Assembly: GCA_009783695.1 (NCBI GenBank)
Contig: WRCY01000008.1
Coordinates: 1-58,268 of the forward strand
Reading direction: 5' to 3'
Source: Oscillospiraceae bacterium
GTDB lineage: Bacteria; Bacillota; Clostridia; Oscillospirales; Ruminococcaceae
Length of the DNA: 58,268 bases
In this document: positions 29,749 to 37,980 of the stretch, in pieces
Layout: each line of letters opens with the position of its first letter
Position numbering within the stretch: the stretch's first letter is position 1
Position numbers and translations under genes: made by a program
The notes under the pieces: model-generated
Told to the model about the DNA's origin: nothing
The model's input: the letters and a program-made list of their open reading frames with translations, nothing else
Database searches by the model: none

Positions 29749-30449
29749 TACAGTCCGCCTCCTGTCACTTGTATAAACACGTTCTCTAAGTCCATAACGG
29801 TCTTGACCGAGTTATAACGCTCGCAAATGTCTTTCGGCGCGCCCTGTTCGATGATTGTGCCGTTATGCAGCATTACTACACGGTCGCACAAATGCGTCGC
29901 CTCCTCCATATTGTGTGTGGTTAGAAATATCGTGGAGCCGCTGTCACGCAAGCCCCGGATTAATTTGTAAATTCCCCGGGCGGTCACCGGGTCGAGCGCG
30001 CTTGTCGGTTCGTCAAGAAAGAGTACTTTCGGTTTATGTAAGACTGCCCGCGCCAAGACCAATCGCTGCCTCATGCCTTTTGAGAGCTGTTCTACGACGG
30101 TCTTTTTAGAGTCGCTCAAGCCCACTCTTTCTAAAGCTTCGAGAGTCCGCTTGCGCGGGATTCCGTAAATGTCCTCGAACACGATTAAGTTGTCAAGGCA
30201 CGAGAGCCGTGAATACAAGCCGTCGTGCTCCGGCATCAGCCCGATTTCATTGCTGCCGGCGCTTACATAACACTCTCCGCTGCTTGCGGCGAATTGCTTG
30301 GTCAGGATATTGATAATCGTGGTTTTCCCCGAGCCTGAGGGCCCCAACATTCCGAAAATCTCACCCTCATTAATTTCAAATGTAACATCTTTCAGGACTT
30401 CATTGTCCCCGAAAGACTTGCTCACGTTTTTCATGCTTATGCTAATCAT
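29748..30449 (-). CDS. ABC transporter ATP-binding protein
   Basis: A 233-residue ATPase subunit. Walker A is GPSGSGKT near 34-41, the Q-loop is near 74, the signature is LSKGMRQRLVLARA near 132 (LSGGQ replaced by LSKGM), Walker B is VLFLDEPTSALDP near 154 and the H-loop is TTHNM near 188. It energises the adjacent ABC-2 permease. The ATG overlaps the MerR stop by 4 bp, so regulator and ATPase are coupled. Class and context suggest drug efflux or lipid export. Confidence 0.95.
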   Translation of the reverse strand: MISISMKNVSKSFGDNEVLKDVTFEINEGEIFGMLGPSGSGKTTIINILTKQFAASSGECYVSAGSNEIGLMPEHDGLYSRLSCLDNLIVFEDIYGIPRKRTLEALERVGLSDSKKTVVEQLSKGMRQRLVLARAVLHKPKVLFLDEPTSALDPVTARGIYKLIRGLRDSGSTIFLTTHNMEEATHLCDRVVMLHNGTIIEQGAPKDICERYNSVKTVMDLENVFIQVTGGGL

Positions 30450-31444
30450 GTGTTTCCTCCCGATTTGTTTAAATATATTCCCAGTGCTGATTCCATGAAG
30501 TGATGTGTTTCTTTTGTGATTTTGTCAGATGGGCTTTTCATGAACTGCTCATTCATGCTTTGCAGCACAGCCATGTCACCTCCTGTCAGCTCCATCAGCC
30601 AGCGCCAAAATCTTTCTGCTAAGTCCTGAGCTTGCGCGCTTTCGGGAAGCGCGTTGTTCTCTTGCAATTCTGCCGCTTCTTCAAAGAACCCGAAGTTGAA
30701 ATATGCTTCCAGTGCCGAAAGCATAAACTGATATGATTTTTTCATGGTTTCGTCATGCTTTTCATCTGTTTTGCTTTTTTCAAACTGCCCGCTGATTTTA
30801 TAAACTAATGACATATCGCCGCCGGTGAATTCCATCATCGTTTTCCAAAACCTCGCCGCGAAATCCTGCCCCTTTTCACCTCCCGGGGGTATTCCCTCTT
30901 CCTGAAGCGCGGCGGCTTCAATAATAAAGTTATCCATAAGGTTGGCGAATCCGGGAGCATTTTCATCGGTTAACATATCGAGAACATCGTTGTCAAGATA
31001 TTTTACAATCCAGTAACGCTCACTTTTCATGTGAATTCCCTCAAGTATTATCGCAAACTTCTTGAAATCTACGCAGTCCATTTGCACAATTTCATCTTTT
31101 AATGATTCAAGAGCGTTCAGCGATTCCGTCATGTGCTCGATTTCCCTGCGAATCTTAGTTGCCTGCTCCGTCAGAACGCCTACAACCTCGCCTGCTGTGT
31201 CCATTGCCGCCATCCTCTTTTTGATTTCGCCGAGCGGAAACCCGAGCCGCTTCATCATCAGAATTTGTATAAGCTTCACCAAATCTTTGTCAGAGTACAG
31301 CCTGTAACCGCCCTCGCTTTCCTGTGACGGCGACAGCAAGCCCCCCTTGTCGTAATACCGCAGGGTGCGGGTGGTGATTCCCGCTTTCTTAGCCAGTTCA
31401 CCGATGCGCATATAGCCCTCCGGTATTGCGCGGTATTTTTCCAT
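30446..31444 (-). CDS. MerR-family regulator with duplicated TipAS-like domain
   Basis: A 332-residue activator. The winged helix-turn-helix is MRIGELAKKAGITTRTLRYYDKGGLL near residues 12-38 (split motif), then a coiled coil around 75-115. The C-terminal half contains two similar segments of about 50 residues: one reading AARFWKTMMEFTGGDMS, the other AERFWRWLMELTGGDMA, each followed by a helical stretch. TGGD is characteristic of TipAS drug-binding domains, so this looks like a tandem duplication for ligand sensing. Start 31444 is fixed by AAAGGAGGAGG; the in-frame ATG at 31474 would translate that site. It probably controls itself and the ABC genes through the 19-bp-spacer promoter upstream. 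Confidence 0.88.
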   Translation of the reverse strand: MEKYRAIPEGYMRIGELAKKAGITTRTLRYYDKGGLLSPSQESEGGYRLYSDKDLVKLIQILMMKRLGFPLGEIKKRMAAMDTAGEVVGVLTEQATKIRREIEHMTESLNALESLKDEIVQMDCVDFKKFAIILEGIHMKSERYWIVKYLDNDVLDMLTDENAPGFANLMDNFIIEAAALQEEGIPPGGEKGQDFAARFWKTMMEFTGGDMSLVYKISGQFEKSKTDEKHDETMKKSYQFMLSALEAYFNFGFFEEAAELQENNALPESAQAQDLAERFWRWLMELTGGDMAVLQSMNEQFMKSPSDKITKETHHFMESALGIYLNKSGGNT

Positions 31445-31463
31445 TCGCCTCCTCCTTTCAACA

Positions 31464-31816
31464 GTTATAATCAATTAACTTTAAAAATACTTCAGCATTT
31501 TTGAAGACGCGGCATTTGCCGCAAAGCCGCTGCATGGCTTTACTTTTTTACATCGTCGATAATACGCTGTCGGCGAAAAAGCAAGCTTTGCCGGTCTTTT
31601 GAAAAACGTGGAGAGTTTTCAAGTTAACTGACTATATAACAATATTATAACCTTGACCTTAACGTCAATGTCAAGTCTTTTTAAAAATATTTTTTAATAA
31701 GAATAGAAAACCTTATAAATCAACTTTGTTAAGAAATATAGCCGATTGCGAGCTTACACGGCAAATGCCGCGTCTTTAAAAATGCTGAAACATTTTTGAA
31801 GTTAATTGATTATAAA
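31464..31816. mobile_element. 350-bp element with 58-bp inverted terminal repeats
   Basis: The segment 31464-31522 (TTATAATCAATTAACTT, then CTTCAGCATTTTT and GACGCGGCATTTGCCG) recurs inverted at about 31757-31816 with four or five mismatches. There is no ORF of note between. A shorter copy of the terminus, AAGTTAACTGACTATATA, lies at 31621-31638 and another, AAGTTAACCGGCTGTATA, at 31851. The element carries the MerR promoter. It resembles a MITE or the remains of an insertion sequence, but I recognise no family. Confidence 0.65.
31644..31674 (-). promoter_or_regulatory. MerR-type promoter and operator
   Basis: On the minus strand TTGACA (31674-31669), a 19-bp spacer, and TATAAT (31649-31644). 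The spacer carries most of a near-perfect palindrome, TTGACAT and its partner GGTCAA around ACGT. A 19-bp spacer with a central dyad is the signature of MerR-activated promoters. Confidence 0.85.
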
Positions 31817-31850
31817 ACCCGCTGCTCCTCCAAGAGGAACAGCGGGTTTT
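31814..31850. terminator. Terminator of the TIM-barrel/ligase fusion
   Basis: AAAACCCGCTG and CAGCGGGTTTT with an inner TCCTC/GAGGA, 35 bp after the fusion gene stop on the minus strand. T-runs occur on both strands. Confidence 0.9.
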
Positions 31851-31884
31851 AAGTTAACCGGCTGTATAAATTATGAATTGCTTA

Positions 31885-34425
31885 TCAGGCTGTCACAATC
31901 CCCGCCGCCGCCTGCAGGTTCAGCTTTTCCACGGCCGCTTCCCGCATTTTATACTTCATTATTTTCCCCGCCGCATTCATCGGGAACTCGGTAACGAAGT
32001 CGATGTATTTCGGGACTTTGTGTTTGGCGATTCGCGCGATGGTGAACGCCTTGATTTCCTCTTTTAATTCCTCGCTCGCCGTCAGTCCGTCCTTGAGGAT
32101 TATACACGCCATGATTTCCTCGCCGTAGTCCTTGCTGGGCACGCCGATTACCTGAACGTCGCGGACGTTAGGATTCGTGTACAGGAAATCCTCGATTTCT
32201 TTCGGGTAAATATTCTCGCCGCCGCGGATAATCATGTCGCGTATGCGCCCCGTGATTTTATAGTAGCCGTCCGCGCTGCGCCGACGCGCAAGGTCGCCGG
32301 TGTGCAGCCAGCCGTCCTCGTCAATAGCCGCTGCGGTCGCTTCCGTCATCTTATAATAGCCTTTCATGATGTTGTACCCTCTTGCGCAAAGCTCGCCGTC
32401 GGTGTCGTCGGGCAGCTCTTCATTTGTCGCGGGGTCAACGATTTTTACTTCAACGCCGAAAAGCTTGCCGCCTACTGTATTCACGCGGGCTTCAACGCTG
32501 TCGCTGGTCTTGCTCATGGTAATCGCGGGAGAGCTTTCGGTCTGACCGTAGGTTATGCAGATTTCGCTCATGTTCATCTTGTTCAGCACGTCCTCCATGA
32601 CCTTAACAGGGCAGGGCGAGCCCGCCATAATGCCGGTTCTCGCGTGGCTGAAGTCGGTCTTTGCAAAGTCCGCGTGTTCAAGCATGGCGATGAACATAGT
32701 CGGTACGCCGTGGAAGGCGGTAATTTTATTGTCGTTTATGCACTTCAGTGCTTTTGCGGGGGAATATGCAGTTATCGGGAACATCGCCGCTCCGTGCGTC
32801 ATGGACGCCGTCATGCCGAGCACCATGCCGAAGCAGTGGAACATCGGAACATGAATGAGAAGCTTGTCGTAATTCGAGAAATCGAGGCAGTCGCCGATGG
32901 CTTTTCCGTTGTTGACGACGTTGTAGTGCGTGAGCATGACGCCTTTCGGGAAGCCTGTCGTACCGCTGGTATACTGCATATTACAAACTTCGTGAGGGTC
33001 GAGCGACAGCTGCCGCGAACGTACGGTTGCGGCAGCGGCTTCATCGCCGTCAGCAAGGCTAAACGCTTCTTCCCACGTGAAACAGCCGTCCTGCTTTGAA
33101 TTAATAGTAATTATATTTTTGAGCACAGGCAGGCGTTTACTGTTCAGCTGTCCGGGTTTGGAAGTACTGAGCTCCGGGCAGACTTCCTTTAAAATCCCGA
33201 CATAATCAGAGTCACGAAAGCCGTCAATCATCACGAGCGTATGAGTGTCGCTCTGCCTCAGTAAATACTCGGCTTCGTGAATTTTATAAGCCGTATTGAC
33301 CGTAACAAGCACCGCGCCGATTTTAGTCGCCGCCCAGAAGGTGATGAACCATTGCGGGACGTTAGTCGCCCATATAGCGACGTGCGAGCCTTTTTCGACG
33401 CCCATCTTAACGAGAGCCGCCGCGAATTTGTCCACGTCATCACGGAACTCGCGGTAGGTTCTGGTGTAGCTCATGCCCTCCTCCGTGTATTTGAACGCTA
33501 ACTGCTCAGGGAACTCCTCGCAGATTCTGTCGAGTACGTCGGGAAAGGTTTCGTTTATGAACGTTTCTTTCTTCCACGGGTAGAAGCCGGTGCCGCGCCC
33601 GTCGGCATACAGGGAACGCTTTTTAATCGTCCACGGCTCCATATAACGCGCAAAGTGCGGAAAGACGATGCCTGCGTCTTCAAGGTTGCCTGTCCAGCGC
33701 TTGACCCACTCGAGCGAGATATAACCGTCGTAACCTGCTTTTTCGAGGGCGCGCAGCATTTCGGGCACGGGCAGGTCGCCCTCTCCCATTAAACGATAAT
33801 TAGGCTTATCATCAACCATAACACTGTCTTTGGTGTGAACGTATTTTAAGTATTTGCCGAGGTTTTCGAGCGTTTGCTCGGGCTTCTCTCCGAAATATCG
33901 GTAAGGGTGGTGCATATCCCACAAAGCCGCGACGAAAGGCGAATTAATACTGTCTAAAAGTTTCCGGAGCCTTTTTGTATCGGCGTAAACGCCGTTGGTT
34001 TCCACCAAAAGCACCACGCCGCCGGCTTCCGCTGTTTTTGCAAGAGCGGAAAGCTCCGCTTTTATAAATTCATCGTCAACCCCGCCCGTTACATGCGGCT
34101 CGGCGTCTGCGAGTATACGAATGTAAGGTGTGTTTAATTTTGAAGCCAACTGCACATATTGTTCTATTTCCGCCTTGTTTTCTGCGCTTTTTTCAGCAAA
34201 TTTAAGCGGGCAGCCGGAGGAAAGGCAGGGGATTTCAAGCCCTGTGCGTTTAAGGGTCTGTTTTGTTTTTTCTATATCCTTTGAGAAAGGCTTTGCTTTT
34301 ACAGCGAATATATCGTCGCCGAGCCCCCGGACTTCAATACCGGAAAACCCGAGGTCGGCAGCCATAGTGTATATGTCCGCCCACGAGAATTCCGGGCAGG
34401 CGAGGGTAGAAAAGCTGATTTTCAT
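31885..34425 (-). CDS. Xylose-isomerase-like TIM barrel fused to AMP-forming acyl-CoA synthetase
   Basis: An 846-residue fusion. Residues 1 to about 270 form a sugar-phosphate isomerase/epimerase (AP endonuclease 2) barrel: MKISFSTLACPEF, GIEVRG, VETNGVY, ALWDMHHPYR, YVHTKDSV, GEGDLPV and YDGYISLEW carry the expected metal Glu, Asp and His. Residues about 290-846 form an ANL-superfamily ligase: P-loop MQYTSGTTGFPKG near 495, YGQTESSP near 645, GWLHTGDL near 735 and the C-terminal NAAGKIMK catalytic Lys. A single frame spans both; the joining linker is WTIKKRSLYADGRGTGFYPW. The acyl substrate is unknown. Its leader carries four abutting palindromes. Two-gene counterparts are expected in relatives; I know no characterised fusion of this type. 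Confidence 0.9.
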   Translation of the reverse strand: MKISFSTLACPEFSWADIYTMAADLGFSGIEVRGLGDDIFAVKAKPFSKDIEKTKQTLKRTGLEIPCLSSGCPLKFAEKSAENKAEIEQYVQLASKLNTPYIRILADAEPHVTGGVDDEFIKAELSALAKTAEAGGVVLLVETNGVYADTKRLRKLLDSINSPFVAALWDMHHPYRYFGEKPEQTLENLGKYLKYVHTKDSVMVDDKPNYRLMGEGDLPVPEMLRALEKAGYDGYISLEWVKRWTGNLEDAGIVFPHFARYMEPWTIKKRSLYADGRGTGFYPWKKETFINETFPDVLDRICEEFPEQLAFKYTEEGMSYTRTYREFRDDVDKFAAALVKMGVEKGSHVAIWATNVPQWFITFWAATKIGAVLVTVNTAYKIHEAEYLLRQSDTHTLVMIDGFRDSDYVGILKEVCPELSTSKPGQLNSKRLPVLKNIITINSKQDGCFTWEEAFSLADGDEAAAATVRSRQLSLDPHEVCNMQYTSGTTGFPKGVMLTHYNVVNNGKAIGDCLDFSNYDKLLIHVPMFHCFGMVLGMTASMTHGAAMFPITAYSPAKALKCINDNKITAFHGVPTMFIAMLEHADFAKTDFSHARTGIMAGSPCPVKVMEDVLNKMNMSEICITYGQTESSPAITMSKTSDSVEARVNTVGGKLFGVEVKIVDPATNEELPDDTDGELCARGYNIMKGYYKMTEATAAAIDEDGWLHTGDLARRRSADGYYKITGRIRDMIIRGGENIYPKEIEDFLYTNPNVRDVQVIGVPSKDYGEEIMACIILKDGLTASEELKEEIKAFTIARIAKHKVPKYIDFVTEFPMNAAGKIMKYKMREAAVEKLNLQAAAGIVTA

Positions 34426-34538
34426 TTCTTATTACCATACCTTTTTATGATACCTTTTAAGATATCAACAAAGTTTGAAATAAAAGTAGTTTTTGCGTTT
34501 CAAACTAAAAGTCCTTCCTTTATTTTCTATATACCTGA

Positions 34539-34647
34539 CACCGAAATTAATAAACTTGTTTATTAATTTCGGTGATTGCGCTGCTGCGGCAGCGCCCGCA
34601 GTCCGCAGACTGCGGAATCCCTAAATTCCATTAAAAATGGAATTTAG
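34539..34647. repeat. Four abutting perfect palindromes
   Basis: 34539-34574: 17-bp arms starting CACCGAAATTAATAAAC. 34578-34595: GCGCTGC/GCAGCGC, loop TGCG. 34596-34615: CCGCAGTC/GACTGCGG, loop CGCA. 34621-34647: CTAAATTCCATT and its complement, loop AAA. All are perfect and nearly touching. In the minus-strand transcript of the fusion gene they would form a four-hairpin leader. The minus-strand promoter probably lies just beyond (34655-34684). Confidence 0.9.
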
Positions 34648-34654
34648 TATTATA

Positions 34655-34684
34655 ATAATATCATGCTTTTAATATAATTGTCAA
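34655..34684 (-). promoter_or_regulatory. Promoter of the fusion gene
   Basis: On the minus strand TTGACA (34684-34679), 18-bp spacer, TATTAT (34660-34655). A start near 34648 would put all four palindromes in a leader of about 220 bases. Confidence 0.65.
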
Positions 34685-34696
34685 GATTTTTTGTAA

Positions 34697-34725
34697 TTGA
34701 CAGACAGCAGTATTTATAGTATAAT
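34697..34725 (+). promoter_or_regulatory. Promoter of glgP
   Basis: TTGACA at 34697-34702, 17-bp spacer, TATAAT at 34720-34725: an exact consensus, back to back with the fusion-gene promoter. It leaves a leader of about 125 bases that includes one leader repeat. Confidence 0.9.
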
Positions 34726-34775
34726 TCAATTTAAGCAGGGAGCGTCGCCCCCGTCGCTTCGTTATAAGTATACAG

Positions 34776-34847
34776 AAGTTTGGAAACAAATAAAGTTAAA
34801 TCGGGAAAAATGTCGTTTTTATTCCGGTTTTGTGAAGAAAGGGCTTA
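34776..34847 (+). repeat. Leader repeat, 1 unit, before glgP
   Basis: AAGTTTGGAAACAAATAAAG, ATCGGGAAAAATGTCG, TTTTTATTCCGG, TGTGAAGAAAGGGCTTAAT. CGG pairs with CCG and AAAAA with TTTTT. The Shine-Dalgarno core is AAAGGG here. Confidence 0.85.
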
Positions 34848-34856
34848 ATGAAAAAT

Positions 34857-37208
34857 ATGAACTTTTCCGATATAATCAAATCTGTAAAGAATTTACCTCC
34901 CCACGAAATCCATGCGGCTCTGTCAAGCGCCGTGATGAGCGACATCGCCGTAGACTGGCGCAGGAGCGCGGTGAAAGATACACGCCGTGCCGCTTACCTG
35001 TCGATGGAGTTTCTGATGGGGCGGGCGGTGTATAATAATTTATTGTGCCTCGGGGTTCTTGAGCACGTTAAGAAAGCTTTTGAAGAAGCGGGCGCAGACT
35101 TTAATGTGCTTGAGGAAATCGAGGACGCCGCACTCGGTAACGGCGGGCTCGGGCGGCTTGCAGCCTGCTTCCTTGACAGCGCGGCGGCAGGGGGGTATGC
35201 TTTGGACGGTTACGGAATCCGCTACAGGTACGGGCTTTTCAAGCAAAGCTTCAAGGACGGCTTCCAGCAGGAAGCGCCCGACGACTGGACAAAGTACGGC
35301 GACCCGTGGAGCGTCCGGCGCGAGGAGGATGCGGTGGAACTGATATACGGCGACATGACTGTGCTTGCAATACCTTATGACATGCCGATTATCGGGCGCG
35401 GGCGCGATAATATCCGCACGCTGCGCCTGTGGCAGGCGGAGCCGGTGCGCGGGCATGAATTTGATTTTGAAGCGTTTGACAGGGGCGAGTATTTAAAGGC
35501 GTCTGAAGCCGCCGTGCTCGCTGAGAATATCTCACGCTGTCTTTATCCCAACGATAACAGCTGCGAGGGCTTGAAGCTGCGGCTGCGGCAGGAGTACTTC
35601 TTCAGCGCGGCAAGTATCGCAGATATTATAAAAAAGCACAAGGAAAAAGGCAGAAGTATGCAGGAACTGCCGGATTTTATCAGTGTGCAGTTAAACGACA
35701 CACATCCTGTGGTGGCGATTCCCGAGCTTGTCAGAATTCTTATTGACGAGGAGAATATCGTATTCAGTGATGCGCTTGCTATTGCCCGTAAAATATTTAA
35801 TTACACCAACCATACGGTCATGCCGGAGGCGCTTGAGAAATGGGATACGGGGCTCGTAAAAGAGATTCTGCCGCGTATATATGAGATTTGCCTGCAAATT
35901 AACGAAACATTTATCACGGATATGTACAAGCGGGGTATGCCTGCGGAAAAGATTGATGAACTGCGGATTATTGACGGCACAACGCTTCATATGGCGCGCA
36001 TGGCGGTTTACTGCTCATCGGCAGTCAACGGCGTCGCCGAGTTGCACACCGCGATTCTCAAAGCTGATGTGCTCAAGGATTGGTATGAATTATATCCGGA
36101 AAAATTTCAGAATAAAACTAACGGCATTACGCCGCGCCGCTGGCTCGGGCTGTGCAACCCTGCGCTGTCCGCGCTTATAACCGAGCTGCTCGGCGACAAA
36201 AGCTGGCTCTATGATTTAAGCAGGCTTACTGAGCTGCGGAAATTTGCGGACGACAACGAGGTTATTTCCCGCTTCTCGGAAATAAAAAAGCAGAATAAAA
36301 TCAAGCTCGCCGACTATATTAAAAAGCATGAGGGCATTTTAATCGACCCCGGCAGCATTTTCGACATACAGATTAAACGGCTGCACGAGTACAAGCGGCA
36401 GCTTTTGAACGCGTTTTCGATTCTTTATCTGTACTTCGGGATTAAAGACGGCAGGCTGACAAACTTTTATCCGACGACCTTCATTTTCGGTGCGAAAAGC
36501 GCCCCCGCCTACATGAGGGCAAAGGGCATAATCAAGTATATAAATGAGATTGCCGCATTGATTGACGGCGATAAAGACGTACGGGAGCTGATTAAAGTCG
36601 TCTTCGTGCAGAATTATAACGTTTCTTACGCGGAGAAGCTTGTTGTTGCCGCTGACGTAAGCGAGCAGATTTCGACCGCGGGCACGGAGGCGAGCGGAAC
36701 GGGAAACATGAAATTTATGCTGAACGGCACGGTCACGCTCGGCACTATGGACGGCGCGAATGTCGAGATTGTCGAGGAAGCGGGCGCCGGGAACAATTAT
36801 ATTTTCGGGGCAATAGCCGAAGAGCTCCGCAAAATCATGCCGGCTTATGAGCCGCGCAGAATCGCCGCAAACGACCCGCATATTAACAGGGTTTTGCAAA
36901 CTTTAATAGACGGCACTGTGAGCGACGGCGGCACGGGGCTGTTCCGTGAGCTATATTTCGCGCTGACCGACGGAGCTTCGTGGCATGTGCCCGACCACTA
37001 TTATCTGCTGGGCGACCTTAACGCTTACGTTAACGCGAAACTGCAAATCAATGCCGATTACAGCGCCCGCCGCGGCGAGTTCATGAAAAAATGCTGGCTG
37101 AATACAGCCGGCGCGGGAAAGTTCAGTTCTGACAGGACAATCAGGGATTACGCGGAAAACATATGGCAGTTGACAGTTGTTGTGTCCGCTTCGCGGACGG
37201 ATTTATAA
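34857..37208 (+). CDS. glgP: Glycogen/starch phosphorylase
   Basis: A 783-residue PLP-dependent enzyme releasing glucose-1-phosphate from alpha-glucans. It has YLSMEFLMGRAVYNNL near residue 50, ALGNGGLGRLAACFLDS near 95, QLNDTHPVVAIPEL near 285 and the PLP-lysine region STAGTEASGTGNMKFMLNG near 620. Length matches bacterial enzymes (750-830). Start 34857 follows the leader repeat; an in-frame ATG at 34848 is close to AAAGGG. Together with malQ at 24507 it would mobilise storage glucan. It overlaps the converging DUF6062 gene by 6 bp at the end, without a terminator between. Confidence 0.96.
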   Translation: MNFSDIIKSVKNLPPHEIHAALSSAVMSDIAVDWRRSAVKDTRRAAYLSMEFLMGRAVYNNLLCLGVLEHVKKAFEEAGADFNVLEEIEDAALGNGGLGRLAACFLDSAAAGGYALDGYGIRYRYGLFKQSFKDGFQQEAPDDWTKYGDPWSVRREEDAVELIYGDMTVLAIPYDMPIIGRGRDNIRTLRLWQAEPVRGHEFDFEAFDRGEYLKASEAAVLAENISRCLYPNDNSCEGLKLRLRQEYFFSAASIADIIKKHKEKGRSMQELPDFISVQLNDTHPVVAIPELVRILIDEENIVFSDALAIARKIFNYTNHTVMPEALEKWDTGLVKEILPRIYEICLQINETFITDMYKRGMPAEKIDELRIIDGTTLHMARMAVYCSSAVNGVAELHTAILKADVLKDWYELYPEKFQNKTNGITPRRWLGLCNPALSALITELLGDKSWLYDLSRLTELRKFADDNEVISRFSEIKKQNKIKLADYIKKHEGILIDPGSIFDIQIKRLHEYKRQLLNAFSILYLYFGIKDGRLTNFYPTTFIFGAKSAPAYMRAKGIIKYINEIAALIDGDKDVRELIKVVFVQNYNVSYAEKLVVAADVSEQISTAGTEASGTGNMKFMLNGTVTLGTMDGANVEIVEEAGAGNNYIFGAIAEELRKIMPAYEPRRIAANDPHINRVLQTLIDGTVSDGGTGLFRELYFALTDGASWHVPDHYYLLGDLNAYVNAKLQINADYSARRGEFMKKCWLNTAGAGKFSSDRTIRDYAENIWQLTVVVSASRTDL

Positions 37209-37889
37209 AATATTCCGCCCTGTCAGGAACTGCACGGCTTTTTGCGGGGAAGTGCGTACGTGCTCCATTTCCGGCGAGTGAAGCTTGCCGGCGTTGCGGT
37301 AGTCGAAGCTGTCGCAGAACTCGCTGACGTTGAGGTTAAGCGTCTTTGCATACTCGGAAACTACGTCGTTGAGCGCCTTGATGAATTCAGCGCGTGCGTG
37401 CTTGTTCATCTGCTCTGATTTTGAAGCAAGCAGATGATAATGCGGCAGGCAGTAATACTCCTGTTCCCTGAATAAATCCTTGAAGCGGCGGTCTTTCTCG
37501 AACAGCGTGAACACGGTCTTTAGCATATGATTCACGCCCCAGTCCACCTTTGAGCAGACAAAGCAGGTATGCTCGATTTTATCAGCTCGCTTTGACTTGG
37601 AAGCAAAGACGTTCTTGGTTTCAAAAACCCGCTCTCTGACACTGGCGAGATGGGTGTTGAGCGTAAGCGCGAGTGAAAGTCTGTTCCCTTGCTTTGCAAG
37701 CATGGGGTAATGCACAAGGCAGAAGCCAAGCTTGTTGGTTTCCCCGCGTACGTCGGGCTCCATCATCGCCGCACCCATTATGTACTCGCTGATGTGCTCC
37801 TCGACCGTGTCGCGCATGCGGCAAATAGGACAGCCCTCCTTTGGCTCGAAAACTTCGTTTACGGGAATGGTTAAAATACTTTCTCTCAT
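37203..37889 (-). CDS. DUF6062 family protein
   Basis: A 228-residue soluble protein of unknown function. It has GCPICRMRDTVEEHISEYIMG near residue 18, MMEPDVRGETNKLGFCLVHYPML near 42 and a second Cys-x2-Cys at EHTCFVCSKVDW near 112, then CLPHYHLL near 150. Paired cysteines and histidines suggest two zinc sites. I assign DUF6062 from memory of this opening. One leader repeat precedes it. It lies between two DNA or carbon genes with no obvious link. The 92-bp gap to the divergent glycosylase gene is filled by the repeat, so its promoter must overlap that gene. Confidence 0.7.
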   Translation of the reverse strand: MRESILTIPVNEVFEPKEGCPICRMRDTVEEHISEYIMGAAMMEPDVRGETNKLGFCLVHYPMLAKQGNRLSLALTLNTHLASVRERVFETKNVFASKSKRADKIEHTCFVCSKVDWGVNHMLKTVFTLFEKDRRFKDLFREQEYYCLPHYHLLASKSEQMNKHARAEFIKALNDVVSEYAKTLNLNVSEFCDSFDYRNAGKLHSPEMEHVRTSPQKAVQFLTGRNIL

Positions 37890-37895
37890 TTTTCA

Positions 37896-37969
37896 TTAAG
37901 TCCTTTCTTAACCAAAACGGTATAAAAACTTTATTCTCCCCGATTCGGTAAATTTTATTATTAACCAGG
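37896..37969 (-). repeat. Leader repeat, 1 unit, before DUF6062 gene
   Basis: On the minus strand: AATAATAAAATTTACC, GAATCGGGGAGAATAAAG, TTTTTATACCG, GGTTAAGAAAGGACTTAATG. CGG pairs with CCG and ATAAA with TTTAT-type bases. The 5' box is degenerate. Confidence 0.75.
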
Positions 37970-37980
37970 AAACTCCTTTC

